Below are positions 44,855 to 54,200 of a stretch of 64,000 nucleotides of DNA, piece by piece. The number at the start of each line of letters is the position of its first letter. Position 1 is the stretch's first letter. This stretch comes from VHCN01 sp964589935 (GTDB taxonomy: Bacteria; Verrucomicrobiota; Verrucomicrobiia; Limisphaerales; VHCN01). A program made the translations under genes and the position numbers. The stretch spans positions 186,001 to 250,000 of the forward strand of contig CAZPVD010000002.1 of assembly GCA_964589935.1 (NCBI GenBank). The letters are read 5' to 3'. Below the pieces are notes generated by a model. It made no database searches, had not been told where the DNA came from, and saw only the letters and a program-made list of their open reading frames with translations.

Positions 44855-45885
44855 GGCGCAAACCTCCGCCAAGCTAGCGCGCCGATTGCGAGAAGCAACA
44901 GCGCACCGCCAACGAAGATCACCCCGCGCCGGCTGCTCGCGGCGGCGCGGCCCGATTCGTCGCCGACGATGGTGACGGTTTCCGGCTGCACCGCTGAGTT
45001 TCCTTTCACCGGCTGCGCTTCGTTCGGTGCGCCGGACGTCGCTGCTGCTGCGGCGGCGAGTTCCTTGTCCCAATCCACGCAAAGCAGCAAGTCCCAGCCG
45101 GGATTCTGCCGTTTCACCTGGCACGAGCACGCGCCGAGCAGGAACAGGCACGCCTCCTCGATTTGTTCGTTGCCAAAACTTTCCGCCGGCCACGCGCCGA
45201 GCACGCGGCCGCGGCCGAACACCGCCGCGAGCCACGGGCCGCTCGTGAGTGACGCGCCGGCGTTCGGGCCGGCGAGCATGGCGAGAAAGGCCGCCTCTGC
45301 CACGTCGTCGCGACGCACTCGAAGCAGTGAGAACTTGGCGCGCAACGCCGGGCCGGGGCCGAGTTTGCTCGTCGGGTCGTTCGGGTCAATTTGCGGAATC
45401 TGCGCGACGGATTCGAGGAAGGTCAGCCGTTTTTCGACCCGTTGCGCGATGGCGTCATCCACGGCGCGGTTGCCTGACTCGACGAGCACCCACACGACGG
45501 ATTCGCCGGCGAGAATGCGACGGACGATTTCGCGGCGCGATGGCGAATTGGTCAGTTTCGCGAGCGACGCGGCGTCCAGCGAACCGGTCCAGACAGCGGG
45601 CGAATCATTGTTCTCTTTTTGCGGAATACGCAGCCGCGCGGTCGCGTCGCCGGCGGGGAGTGTGGAGACTTCGAGATTCAGCGGCGAGTCCGTGCCGAGG
45701 TTGCGCGTAAACGCGGCGAGCGCGTCGTCCTTCGCGTAGCCGGCGGGGAGTTCGAGCCGGTAGTTATCCGCGCGCCAGTGGTCGAGCGCATAGCGAAACA
45801 CGGGAACGGAGCAGGCAAAGGAATTCGTTGCGGCGAAAAGCGAAGTCACCGCGACGCAGGCGCACGCGAATCCCGAAGGGTTCAT
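44851..45885 (-). CDS. Secreted protein with C-terminal membrane anchor, function unknown
   Basis: The 344-residue product has a signal peptide (CACVAVTSLFAATNSFA) directly followed by CSVPVFRYALDHW, then a mostly globular alpha/beta domain and a C-terminal transmembrane helix (GVIFVGGALLLLAIGALAW) with an RRFAP end. I do not recognise a family; the Cys-Ser-Val-Pro-Val-Phe-Arg-Tyr-Ala opening recurs in uncharacterised verrucomicrobial and planctomycete proteins as far as I recall. It is coupled by four-base overlaps to the methyltransferase fusion before it and the tandem ModA after it, so it is probably a part of that system, perhaps an extracytoplasmic accessory. Confidence 0.75.
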   Translation of the reverse strand: MNPSGFACACVAVTSLFAATNSFACSVPVFRYALDHWRADNYRLELPAGYAKDDALAAFTRNLGTDSPLNLEVSTLPAGDATARLRIPQKENNDSPAVWTGSLDAASLAKLTNSPSRREIVRRILAGESVVWVLVESGNRAVDDAIAQRVEKRLTFLESVAQIPQIDPNDPTSKLGPGPALRAKFSLLRVRRDDVAEAAFLAMLAGPNAGASLTSGPWLAAVFGRGRVLGAWPAESFGNEQIEEACLFLLGACSCQVKRQNPGWDLLLCVDWDKELAAAAAATSGAPNEAQPVKGNSAVQPETVTIVGDESGRAAASSRRGVIFVGGALLLLAIGALAWRRFAP

Positions 45886-48800
45886 TTCTTCGCGACTCCG
45901 AAGCAGCGCACGGTGCCGTCCATGCTCGCGACGTAGAGGCGGCCTTGCGCGACGGCCATGCCGTCCCACACGGGCGGGCTGGTCAGGTCCACTTCGGATT
46001 TCTGCGAGCCGTCGGCCATTGAGACCGCCCAGAGGCGTCCGCCTTTTTTGCCTTCGAGCGAATCGTCCTGGTCCTGCAATTCCTGGTAGATGGACTTGTC
46101 CTTCTTCGTGAGCTTGTCGAACGCGTATTCCTCGTCGAGCACGTCGGGCGGGCCGGAGAGCAGGATCGTCTTGCCCGCCATCGCCATCGCGCGCGTCACG
46201 ACGGGCACGTAACGATGCCAGTCGTCCTTGAACATGCTGCCCTGTTGCATGCCCGCAGCCTGCGATTGCTGCCTTGTCGCGGCCTTGCCGGCGGCCTTGG
46301 TGGCAACCGCAGGCGCAGCGGGCGCGGTCGGAGCGCCCGGCGCCTTGCGGAACCACAGCGCGTTGGCGACCTTGCCCTTTCCGGATTCGACGCCGTTGGC
46401 GACACCGTGGTTGTTGCCGCCAGACTCGTCGCGCGCGTCGCTGTGGTCGAAGGAGCAAAACAGCACCGCACCCGCGGCGGGCTTCGCGGGATTCGCGTCG
46501 GCGGAACGCTGCTGAATCTCGGCGTCGTCCAGCGCGCGATGATAAATCGCAAACTGGTCGAGCAATCCCGTGAAGGCATTCGCCGCCGGCTCACCGGAGA
46601 CACCGCTCGCGCTGCCGCCGAGATGCATGCCCTGCCTCGGCGTGGCTGCGATGAGCGGCGAGTTCGCCTGCGCGACCATTTTGCCGTCCACGAAAAGTTT
46701 CAGCTTCTTCTCTGCGGTGAGCACGCCGGCGAGATGATGCCAGCCCGTGGTGAGCGCGCTCGTGGCCGCCGCGGTCGCGAGCTGCTGCGTGCTGCGGATG
46801 TGGAACGCGGGCTTGCCGTCATGGATGGTGAGCGCGTAGCCGTTCACTCCCGCGCCGTGCGAAACGACGACGCCGTCGAGTCCGTCGAGCATCACCCACG
46901 CCTCGACGGTGAGCGGCTTGTTCGCAGGATCGAGCCGCTCGGGATTTGGAAATGAAACCGTGCCGAGTTCGCGCGCGGCGGCGTTTGCGTTCTTGCCCTT
47001 CGCCTTGCCGGCCGGCCCACCCGCATCCGGCGGAGGCGGGAGCGCATTCTGCCCCGCGTCGCGGCTCGCGGAGAAGAGCTGGTTCTCCATCGTGGTCGTC
47101 CACTTGTAATACTGCGGCTCGCGTCCGTAGGAATAAACATTCTTGTCGTCGAAAACGAGGATGCGGCCCGCGGGCGTGTATTTGCCGGCCTGATAATAGC
47201 CGTTGTGGCCGCCGGCGAAGTGCTTGCCATAAACCCAATAGCTGCGGTGGAACCACGAATCGTCGAGGAAGCCCATCGGTGCGAAGATGTGCGCACCCTC
47301 GCCTTTCTGCGCTGCGCCTTGCTCGATGGCGTTGCCGCTCACCGGCGCGATCTCGATGCGCTTGCCGTCGGCGAGGAATTTCTGCGAGCGCAGGTAAGTG
47401 TATTTGCCGTCGCTCGACAGGATGTCATTCAGGCCGACGGGCATTTGCAGCGTCTTCACCAGCTCCTGCAAGTCGCGGCCCGTGTCGGGATCCTTGTCGT
47501 CCATGATGGACTCGACGAGCTTCTTGCCCGTCGCGGCATCGAGGCGGATGAAACGCATGCCGCCGTCGAGGAACACCGATCGGCCCGCAACGAAGCTCAC
47601 GATGCCGTTTTCAACGAGCACGCTGCCGTGAACCGGCCACACGCTCTCGATCTGCTCGAACGCGACGTGGCGTCGGCTGCCCGGCGCGCCTTGAAAACGC
47701 CACACAAGCGCGCCGTCACTTGCGCGGAGGCAATACACCCAGCCGTCCATGCCACCGAAGAGCACGCGGCCCTTCCAGTAAGTCGGCGGCGAATCAATGC
47801 GCGCGCCGGCGATGAACCGCCAGAGTTTCTCGCCGGTCGCGGCGTCGAGTGCGTGGAGCGTGTGCGCATCCACCTGCGCGACGAATGCCTTGCCGGCCGC
47901 AATGGTCACGGCACTGAGGCGGCCGCCGAGCTTGAGTTCCCACGCCTTGCCGAGATCTTCGAGCAGCGCCTGATCCGAGAAGCCGCTGCGCTTTGCGTCG
48001 TGACGATACGTCGGCCAGTCCTTCGCGTCGGCGTCAGCATCAGCGAATGAATGGTTGTAAGCCGGGCCGCGTTCGAGGCGCTGCTCATCCGGCGGCGCGG
48101 GGGGATGCGGCGTCTTCGCGGCGGGCGCGAGCGCGTTCATGCCGTCGAGCTTCGCCTCGGGGTAGCACGCGCAGTTGTGCGGGCCGGCGTAGGTGAGGCC
48201 GTTGCACGGCAGCACGCCGTAAAGGCACGCGCCGCGCACCCAGTGGTTGATGTCCCAGTGCTTCGAGTTGATGTCCACGAACTCGATGCCAGTGCGCGAC
48301 GGGATAAGGAAGTTGTCCGTGGCCTTCGCGATGTAACAGCGGTGATGGAACCAATACGTGCTCACGTCCGGCGGGAACTGCTTGCGCACCTCGCCCGTGA
48401 CCGGGTCGCGCCCGGTGAACTCACCGCTCATCCCTCCGCTGATCGTCGGCGCGTTCCACACGAGGCCGCCCGCGACCATGAGGTCCTCGGGCGAACGGTA
48501 GCCGGACTTCTGGTGCGGCGCGGACCACAGCTCCTTGCCGGAATCGGCATTGAAGCCTTTCATCGCTCCGTCGCCGCCGGCGTAGAGCACCACGTCGTTG
48601 TTGATGAGCAGGCGCGGGCCGTAATTGAACTCAAACAGTTTTCGCTTGTCGGCCTTCGCCGTGGCCCAGCGCTGTGAACCGCTCTTCGGATCAAGCGCGA
48701 CAATTGTTTCGCCATCATGGAAAATGAGGCGCTTGCCATCAGTCGCAAGCGTGAGCGGGGCGACTTTTATGTTCTCCTTTTTCCACAACACACGGCCTGA

Positions 48801-49913
48801 GGCGGCGTCCACGGCGAGCAGGTGGCGCGGTTTCTCGTCCCAGTTGAACTCCGTCTCGACGCGCTTCTGGTCGCCGGTGTTGAACTTCGGCGCGAAGTCC
48901 GTGAGCACCCACGGCTCCGGGTTCACGAGCACGTAGAGGACGCCGTTGACGTGGAGGATTTCCTCCGCGCCTTTTGTCTCCGCATAAACGCGCGTGGCCT
49001 CACCCGTCGCGGCGTCGAGCCGGCTGACCGGTGCGTCAATCGCAAGCGTGACGTAGAATGTGTCGCCGTCGCCGACGAGCCGGCGCGCGAGCTGCGTCGG
49101 GCCGGACTTGAGCGGCCAGAGGTTGCTCTGCCAGTTCTCGATGGGTTTCTTCCAGAGCACGGTGCCGTTGAAGGCGTCGCGCGCGGTGAGGAACCACTTC
49201 GACGGCAGCAAAATCGAGATACGCGAGCCTTCGTCCATGATGTAGGCGAGACGGCCGTTCGCGGAAACCATCGCACTGAGGCTCGACATGCGGTCGTGGT
49301 GGCGCGACCAGCGCGGGCTGCCGACCCACTGGAGGCGCTCCGGCGGCGCGACGACCTTGTCGTGCGAGACGGCGTTGCCTTTCGCGTCGTAGTAATAGTG
49401 CGTCCAGTCATCCATGTCCGGGTTGCGCGGCTTCAAGGTCTTCTTCCATTCGCCGCCTTGCTTGACCATCGCGACGCCGTTGGGCGTGAGCACGCGAAGC
49501 ACTTCCGCCATCGGCACAGAGCCGAGATTTTCCGCGACGACGAGATTCACCAGCCCGTCAATGTAAGGCATCAACTTGCCGTCGAACTTGTCCACGCTCA
49601 CCGGGCCGTAGATGCCCTTCGACTGAATGAACTCGCGCGCCTTCGTGACCTGCGCCCCATCGGTATCGAGTCCTTGCACTTGAAAACTGCTGTTCACGCG
49701 CAGCGCCGCGGTGAGGCGTCCATCGCCACAGCCGACGTGGACGATGATGCCGCCCTTGATGCCGGACACACCGATGATGGATCTCGCGTCGGTTTCGGGC
49801 GACGCGGCCGCGCCAGTCAAACTCATCATGGCGGCGAGCAAGCCGAGACCGAGTTGCAGGCGGAAAAGCCGTTCGGAAGAAACTGGCGACAGCGGTGCGG
49901 ACAAGGGCTTCAT
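45882..49913 (-). CDS. Exported methyltransferase-like / PQQ-propeller / LamG fusion protein
   Basis: The 1343-residue product has a signal peptide (about 15-38), a class I methyltransferase-like domain (about 45-180) with an intact-looking SAM motif VHVGCGDG (58-65) and an acidic end of strand 2 (GLDTDG, 81-86), a PQQ/BamB-like beta-propeller over most of the rest with repeats such as DAASGRVLWKKE and DAATGEKLWRFI, a LamG/concanavalin-like domain inserted about 990-1145 (LTVEAWVMLDGLDG, GWHHLAGVL), and final propeller blades. I use the ATG at 49913 because it starts the signal peptide. A SAM-binding domain outside the cytoplasm is puzzling. It is the first gene of the six-gene operon that includes ModABC. 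Confidence 0.85.
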   Translation of the reverse strand: MKPLSAPLSPVSSERLFRLQLGLGLLAAMMSLTGAAASPETDARSIIGVSGIKGGIIVHVGCGDGRLTAALRVNSSFQVQGLDTDGAQVTKAREFIQSKGIYGPVSVDKFDGKLMPYIDGLVNLVVAENLGSVPMAEVLRVLTPNGVAMVKQGGEWKKTLKPRNPDMDDWTHYYYDAKGNAVSHDKVVAPPERLQWVGSPRWSRHHDRMSSLSAMVSANGRLAYIMDEGSRISILLPSKWFLTARDAFNGTVLWKKPIENWQSNLWPLKSGPTQLARRLVGDGDTFYVTLAIDAPVSRLDAATGEATRVYAETKGAEEILHVNGVLYVLVNPEPWVLTDFAPKFNTGDQKRVETEFNWDEKPRHLLAVDAASGRVLWKKENIKVAPLTLATDGKRLIFHDGETIVALDPKSGSQRWATAKADKRKLFEFNYGPRLLINNDVVLYAGGDGAMKGFNADSGKELWSAPHQKSGYRSPEDLMVAGGLVWNAPTISGGMSGEFTGRDPVTGEVRKQFPPDVSTYWFHHRCYIAKATDNFLIPSRTGIEFVDINSKHWDINHWVRGACLYGVLPCNGLTYAGPHNCACYPEAKLDGMNALAPAAKTPHPPAPPDEQRLERGPAYNHSFADADADAKDWPTYRHDAKRSGFSDQALLEDLGKAWELKLGGRLSAVTIAAGKAFVAQVDAHTLHALDAATGEKLWRFIAGARIDSPPTYWKGRVLFGGMDGWVYCLRASDGALVWRFQGAPGSRRHVAFEQIESVWPVHGSVLVENGIVSFVAGRSVFLDGGMRFIRLDAATGKKLVESIMDDKDPDTGRDLQELVKTLQMPVGLNDILSSDGKYTYLRSQKFLADGKRIEIAPVSGNAIEQGAAQKGEGAHIFAPMGFLDDSWFHRSYWVYGKHFAGGHNGYYQAGKYTPAGRILVFDDKNVYSYGREPQYYKWTTTMENQLFSASRDAGQNALPPPPDAGGPAGKAKGKNANAAARELGTVSFPNPERLDPANKPLTVEAWVMLDGLDGVVVSHGAGVNGYALTIHDGKPAFHIRSTQQLATAAATSALTTGWHHLAGVLTAEKKLKLFVDGKMVAQANSPLIAATPRQGMHLGGSASGVSGEPAANAFTGLLDQFAIYHRALDDAEIQQRSADANPAKPAAGAVLFCSFDHSDARDESGGNNHGVANGVESGKGKVANALWFRKAPGAPTAPAAPAVATKAAGKAATRQQSQAAGMQQGSMFKDDWHRYVPVVTRAMAMAGKTILLSGPPDVLDEEYAFDKLTKKDKSIYQELQDQDDSLEGKKGGRLWAVSMADGSQKSEVDLTSPPVWDGMAVAQGRLYVASMDGTVRCFGVAKK

Positions 49914-50180
49914 AGGTTTAATAGTTTCACCGCAGCCGCAACGGCTGTCAGCAAAAAATCGGCGGCGGTCTTCTGGAAGGACGGCACGAGCGGGGGGCAA
50001 GGTTTCCCAAATGTGTCCGCTTCAAACCTCGCTGCAAACCGGCGCGGATGGCGTGTTTTAAGCTCAAAGTCTCAGCGTTTGCCAAAAGCCGGGAATGATG
50101 CCACTCTTTCTTCGAGCTCGCACAACGATTTCCAGACCGGCGGTTTTTGACAAATTGCGAACATCAACAGAGGAAACTGT

Positions 50181-50453
50181 ATGGCCCAGGCAATCATGGA
50201 TCCCGAAGAGGTTCGGCGCTTCGCCGAGGAGTTGAAACGGTTCAACATTGACCTCCAGACGCGGATGGCATCACTGCAAGGCCGCTTCACGGCGCTTGGC
50301 GACACGTGGCAGGACCAGGAGCATCTGAAGTTCGCCGATGAATTCAAACAGACCATGAAGGCCTTGAAAAAGTTCGTCGAGATTTCAAACCAGCACACGC
50401 CGTATCTCATGAGAAAGGCCCAGCGCATCCAGGAATACCTGAACCAGCGGTAA
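50181..50453 (+). CDS. WXG100-like small helical protein (type VII secretion substrate family)
   Basis: The 90-residue product has two predicted helices joined at LGDTWQDQEHLKF, in which Trp43-Gln44-Asp45 sits where WXG100 proteins have their W-x-G turn. Length and helical hairpin match EsxA/EsxB. There is no signal peptide, as expected. The C-terminal Y-x3-[DE] secretion signal is not evident. GAGG lies seven bases before the ATG. It starts a four-gene module ending in an EssC/FtsK-type ATPase, which is the strongest support for the assignment. Confidence 0.75.
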   Translation: MAQAIMDPEEVRRFAEELKRFNIDLQTRMASLQGRFTALGDTWQDQEHLKFADEFKQTMKALKKFVEISNQHTPYLMRKAQRIQEYLNQR

Positions 50454-50457
50454 GATC

Positions 50458-51069
50458 ATGCCAGAGCAAGCAAGAGTCACCTCGGTCGAAGCCCTTGATG
50501 CCTTCAAGGCGAACCTCCTCATTTACCTGAGCAAGGCCCGGCCCACACTGGAGGAGATCAGCTCCGACGTGCAGCGGATCAGGCTCTGGCTCCAGCACGA
50601 CCAGCGAATCCACTGGGAAGGCCAGATGCGCCGCCGACTCAAGACCCTCGAAGAAGCACAGCAAGCCCTCGCCACTGCGAGGCTCGCCAATTTCCGCGAC
50701 GCGCGAACAGCCGAGGTGATGGCCGTCCGCCGGGCGAAACACGCGGTCGAGGAGGCTGAGACAAAGCTGAAGATTCTTAAAAAATGGGACCGTGACTTCG
50801 ACAGCCAGATGCTGCCCCTGTCCCGGCATTTGGACAAACTTCACACCTATCTTGCGAACAGCCTGCCCAAGGCCGTTGCCTATTTGACTCAAGTCGGCAA
50901 CACGCTGGATGCGTATTCAGACAGGTCGCAACCAATCGCGGCAGCAGCGGAGACCGTGCAGCCCGCCGCAGCCGTCGGGACAAATGGCGCTCCAGCAGCA
51001 ACGCAAAAATCATCGGCCGGTGATTCAGCAACTGGAAAATCAAATTCCAAAGCGGGAGAACACGCATGA
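50458..51069 (+). CDS. Coiled-coil protein of the type VII-like module
   Basis: This 203-residue protein is almost entirely helical for about 155 residues, with heptad-like Leu/Ala patterns (LKTLEEAQQALATARLANFRD and KHAVEEAETKLKILKKW), then an Ala/Ser/Thr/Gly-rich disordered tail of about 48 residues. I do not recognise a family. It may be a substrate, a chaperone or a structural part of the machine. It starts five bases after the WXG-like gene and overlaps the next gene by four. Confidence 0.7.
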   Translation: MPEQARVTSVEALDAFKANLLIYLSKARPTLEEISSDVQRIRLWLQHDQRIHWEGQMRRRLKTLEEAQQALATARLANFRDARTAEVMAVRRAKHAVEEAETKLKILKKWDRDFDSQMLPLSRHLDKLHTYLANSLPKAVAYLTQVGNTLDAYSDRSQPIAAAAETVQPAAAVGTNGAPAATQKSSAGDSATGKSNSKAGEHA

Positions 51070-51278
51070 GCATGGCAGTCAACAGAGCGCGGCTTGCGGC
51101 GATTACGAAAGAGCTGTCCGCCCGCTGGGACGAGACAAAGGAACGGTGGCGCGACGCCAAATGCGATGAATTCCAGCGCAAATACATGGATGAACTGTTC
51201 GCCAGCGTGGACACGTCGCTCGGGGTTATAGAACAATTGGACAAGCTGGCCGCCAAAATCAGGAGCGACTGTGAGTAG
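51066..51278 (+). CDS. Second small WXG-like helical protein
   Basis: The 70-residue protein has helix-turn-helix spacing with ETKERWRDAKCDEFQRKYMDEL, where Trp28-Arg29-Asp30 could be the turn, and an amphipathic second helix. It is shorter than classical WXG100 proteins and also lacks the canonical glycine. Together with the 90-residue protein it may form the heterodimer typical of these systems. The ATG overlaps the preceding stop, and its end overlaps the GTG of the ATPase gene by eight bases. Confidence 0.65.
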   Translation: MSMAVNRARLAAITKELSARWDETKERWRDAKCDEFQRKYMDELFASVDTSLGVIEQLDKLAAKIRSDCE

Positions 51279-54200
51279 TTATCTGGAGGTATCAAAAACA
51301 ATCGAGCTGCTGAACAGGCTGAAGACCACTATCAGCGACTTTGCCGCGCGCGAGGAGCGGCTCAACCAGGAATTCCGCCTTAAAAGCACCGCAGCGCGAC
51401 AACAGGTTGAAAAGGTCATGTATGAGTCGGCCAGGCATCTTGAAGCCTGGCTTGGCCAGACCGATGAATCGTATGGGGCCGCGAAGAATCGTGCCGAGCA
51501 AAGGTTCCAACAGCGCGACGCGCGCATCACGGAGGCGGGCAAGGCTTGCAAGAAACAGCTTCTTCTTGAGGCGCATCGCTGGGAAGGCGACCGCAAATAC
51601 AGGCTCCAAAAGGATGAGATGCAGGCCGCCCGCGACAAAGAGGCCGGCCTGGCAACCGCAGAGCAGGAGTATGAGGAATTCAAAGCCTGGCTCGCCGAAC
51701 AGGAAGGCGTGCTAACAGCTCTTGAACAAGAGACGCGAGCCTCGTTCAGAGGATACGGCGCCTTTCTAAGGTTACTGTCCGATGCTTATTCTCCGAATGA
51801 CGCTGACATTGCCGCGACTCTCGATCAAAATAAGACAACCTTTGATGGGCTGCTCAACAAGGCAGTAAATGATTTGAATCGTTTCAAGCGGCGCTTGCTA
51901 CCCCTTTTGTTCAAGTATAACTTGCTTTGGTGGTTGCTGCTGATTTGTTTGCCCTTTGCCTTTGGTTTTCTTAATAACCTTGGAGTTATTTGGGCGACTT
52001 ACACGAATGCTGGCGGCGCATTGGCCATTTGCGTCACATCCGCCCTCGTCCTTCATGCTATCGGGAAGCATCAATCCAAGCCTGCTGCTGTATCCGTGGC
52101 GGGCGATCTAACTAAGGCACGCTGGCTCTATGCGAACTGTCTTGAGTTATCCGAAAAACTCCACCAGCAGCAGCTTGAGCGGATCGAAAACGAGTTCCAG
52201 AACCGGAATCAAGCTGTCCGGGAACAATGGGATGTGGTGCTGCGCGAGGCGGGGGAAATGCGGGACTCCTCGCTGAAACGAATTGATGCCAAGCAGGCCC
52301 GGATTGCCTTAAAAAACGAAACGCTCCTCAAACTAAAGCTGGATCGTCTCGAACATGACCGCAACAGCGCCAGCACACACCTTGAAACCACGGTGGTCGC
52401 AAAAAACAAGGAACAAACCAGCTTCCTCGCAGGAACCGAGGCAACTTTATCAGCGGATTATGATTCGCAGTGGCGTGAGCTTGAATCGGAATGGAAGGCC
52501 ACGATGCAATCCATCTGCGAGTCCGTTGCCGGCGCAAATGCATCGGTGGAAAAACTCTTCCCCTCATGGCAGGCGCCGCTCTGGAACAGGTGGGAGCCTC
52601 CACATCAATTTGCCCAAGCGGCAAAATTCGCGCGGCTGGAAGCCGACCTCAATGGTCTTTCCCGCGCTGCGCCAAAGGATCCACGGCTCGCCCCTATGCT
52701 GCCACCGGCATTCACAGTTCCACTCGTGCTGACTTATCCGAGCGAGGGGTCGATTCTCTTTGAGACGCTCGACACCGGGCACGACATGGCAATTGGCGCG
52801 CTTAATAACATCATCCTGCGCCTTCTCTCGACCGCACCCCCTGGTCGGTTGAGTTTCACGGTCGTTGACCCGGTAGGACTGGGCCAGAATTTTGCCGGAG
52901 TAATGCACCTTTCCGATTATGGCGAGCATCTTATCAACAGCCGCATCTGGACACAAACGAGCCAAATTGAGGAAAAGTTGTGTGACCTTAATGAACACAT
53001 GGAGAAGGTGATCCAGATGTATCTTAGAAACGAGTATGCGACCATAGCTGAATACAATGAACAGGCCGGCAACATAGCCGAGAAATATCACTTTCTGGTT
53101 ATCGCCGACTTTCCGGCCGGCTTCAGCGACACAGCCGCGAAACGGCTTCTAAGCATCGCCACCAGCGGTGCAAGGTGCGGGGTTTATACACTTATTCATT
53201 GGGATCACAGACAGCCGCTTCCGCATGATTTTGTTCCAGACGAACTGAGAAAGAACAGCGTGTGCATCAGTTGCAGCGGGAACGAATTTACGTTCACCGA
53301 CAAACACATTCCCGGCACGAACTTGGTTCTAGACCCGCCGCCTCCAACTGACTTTGCGACTCAATTTGTTCATAAAGTAGGCCAACTCAGCAGGGACTCA
53401 AACCGCGTTGAGGTGCCGTTCTCGCATATCTCACCGGAGGAACCTGCCATCTGGACACTGGACACCACGTCCGAGCTTCGAGTTCCCATTGGCCGAACGG
53501 GTGCCACTAAACTGCAATATCTCTCGATTGGCAAAGGCACGCGACAACATGCATTGTTAGCGGGCAAAACGGGTTCAGGTAAGTCCACTTTACTCCATGT
53601 TATCATCACTAATTTATCCTTGTGGTGCAGCCCAGAGCAGGTGGAGTTCTATCTCGTGGACTTCAAGAAAGGCGTTGAATTCAAGTGCTACGCTGCAAAG
53701 CGCCTTCCTCATGCGCGTGTTGTCGCAATCGAGAGCGACAGGGAATTCGGTCTCAGCGTGCTACAGCGTGTGGATCAGGAACTAAGGCGACGCGGCGAGT
53801 TATTCCGAAAGCTCGGCGTGCAGGACCTGCCCGGTTACAAGAAGGCAGGCGGGACAGAGCCTCTTCCACGATCGCTTCTTATCATTGACGAGTTTCAGGA
53901 GTTCTTTGTCGAGGACGACAAGATTTCGCAAAGCGCTTCGTTGCTTCTGGACCGGATTGTCCGGCAGGGCCGGGCCTTCGGCATTCACGCGCTGCTGGGT
54001 TCGCAGACGCTCGGCGGCGCCTACTCGATGGCCCGCACGACTCTTGGGCAAATGGTCATCCGCATCGCGCTCCAATGCAACGAGGCCGACGCCTTTCTCA
54101 TCATGGACGAGGACAATCCCGCGCCGCGCCTGCTCTCACGCCCCGGCGAGGGCATTTACAACGATGCCGCCGGCGCCATCGAGGGCAACAGTCCGTTCCA

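Noticed and set aside
50147..50152. TTGACA as a -35 box for the WXG/ATPase module
   Set aside because: With normal spacing the -10 box would fall on the ribosome binding site at about 50170-50175 and transcription would start inside the gene.
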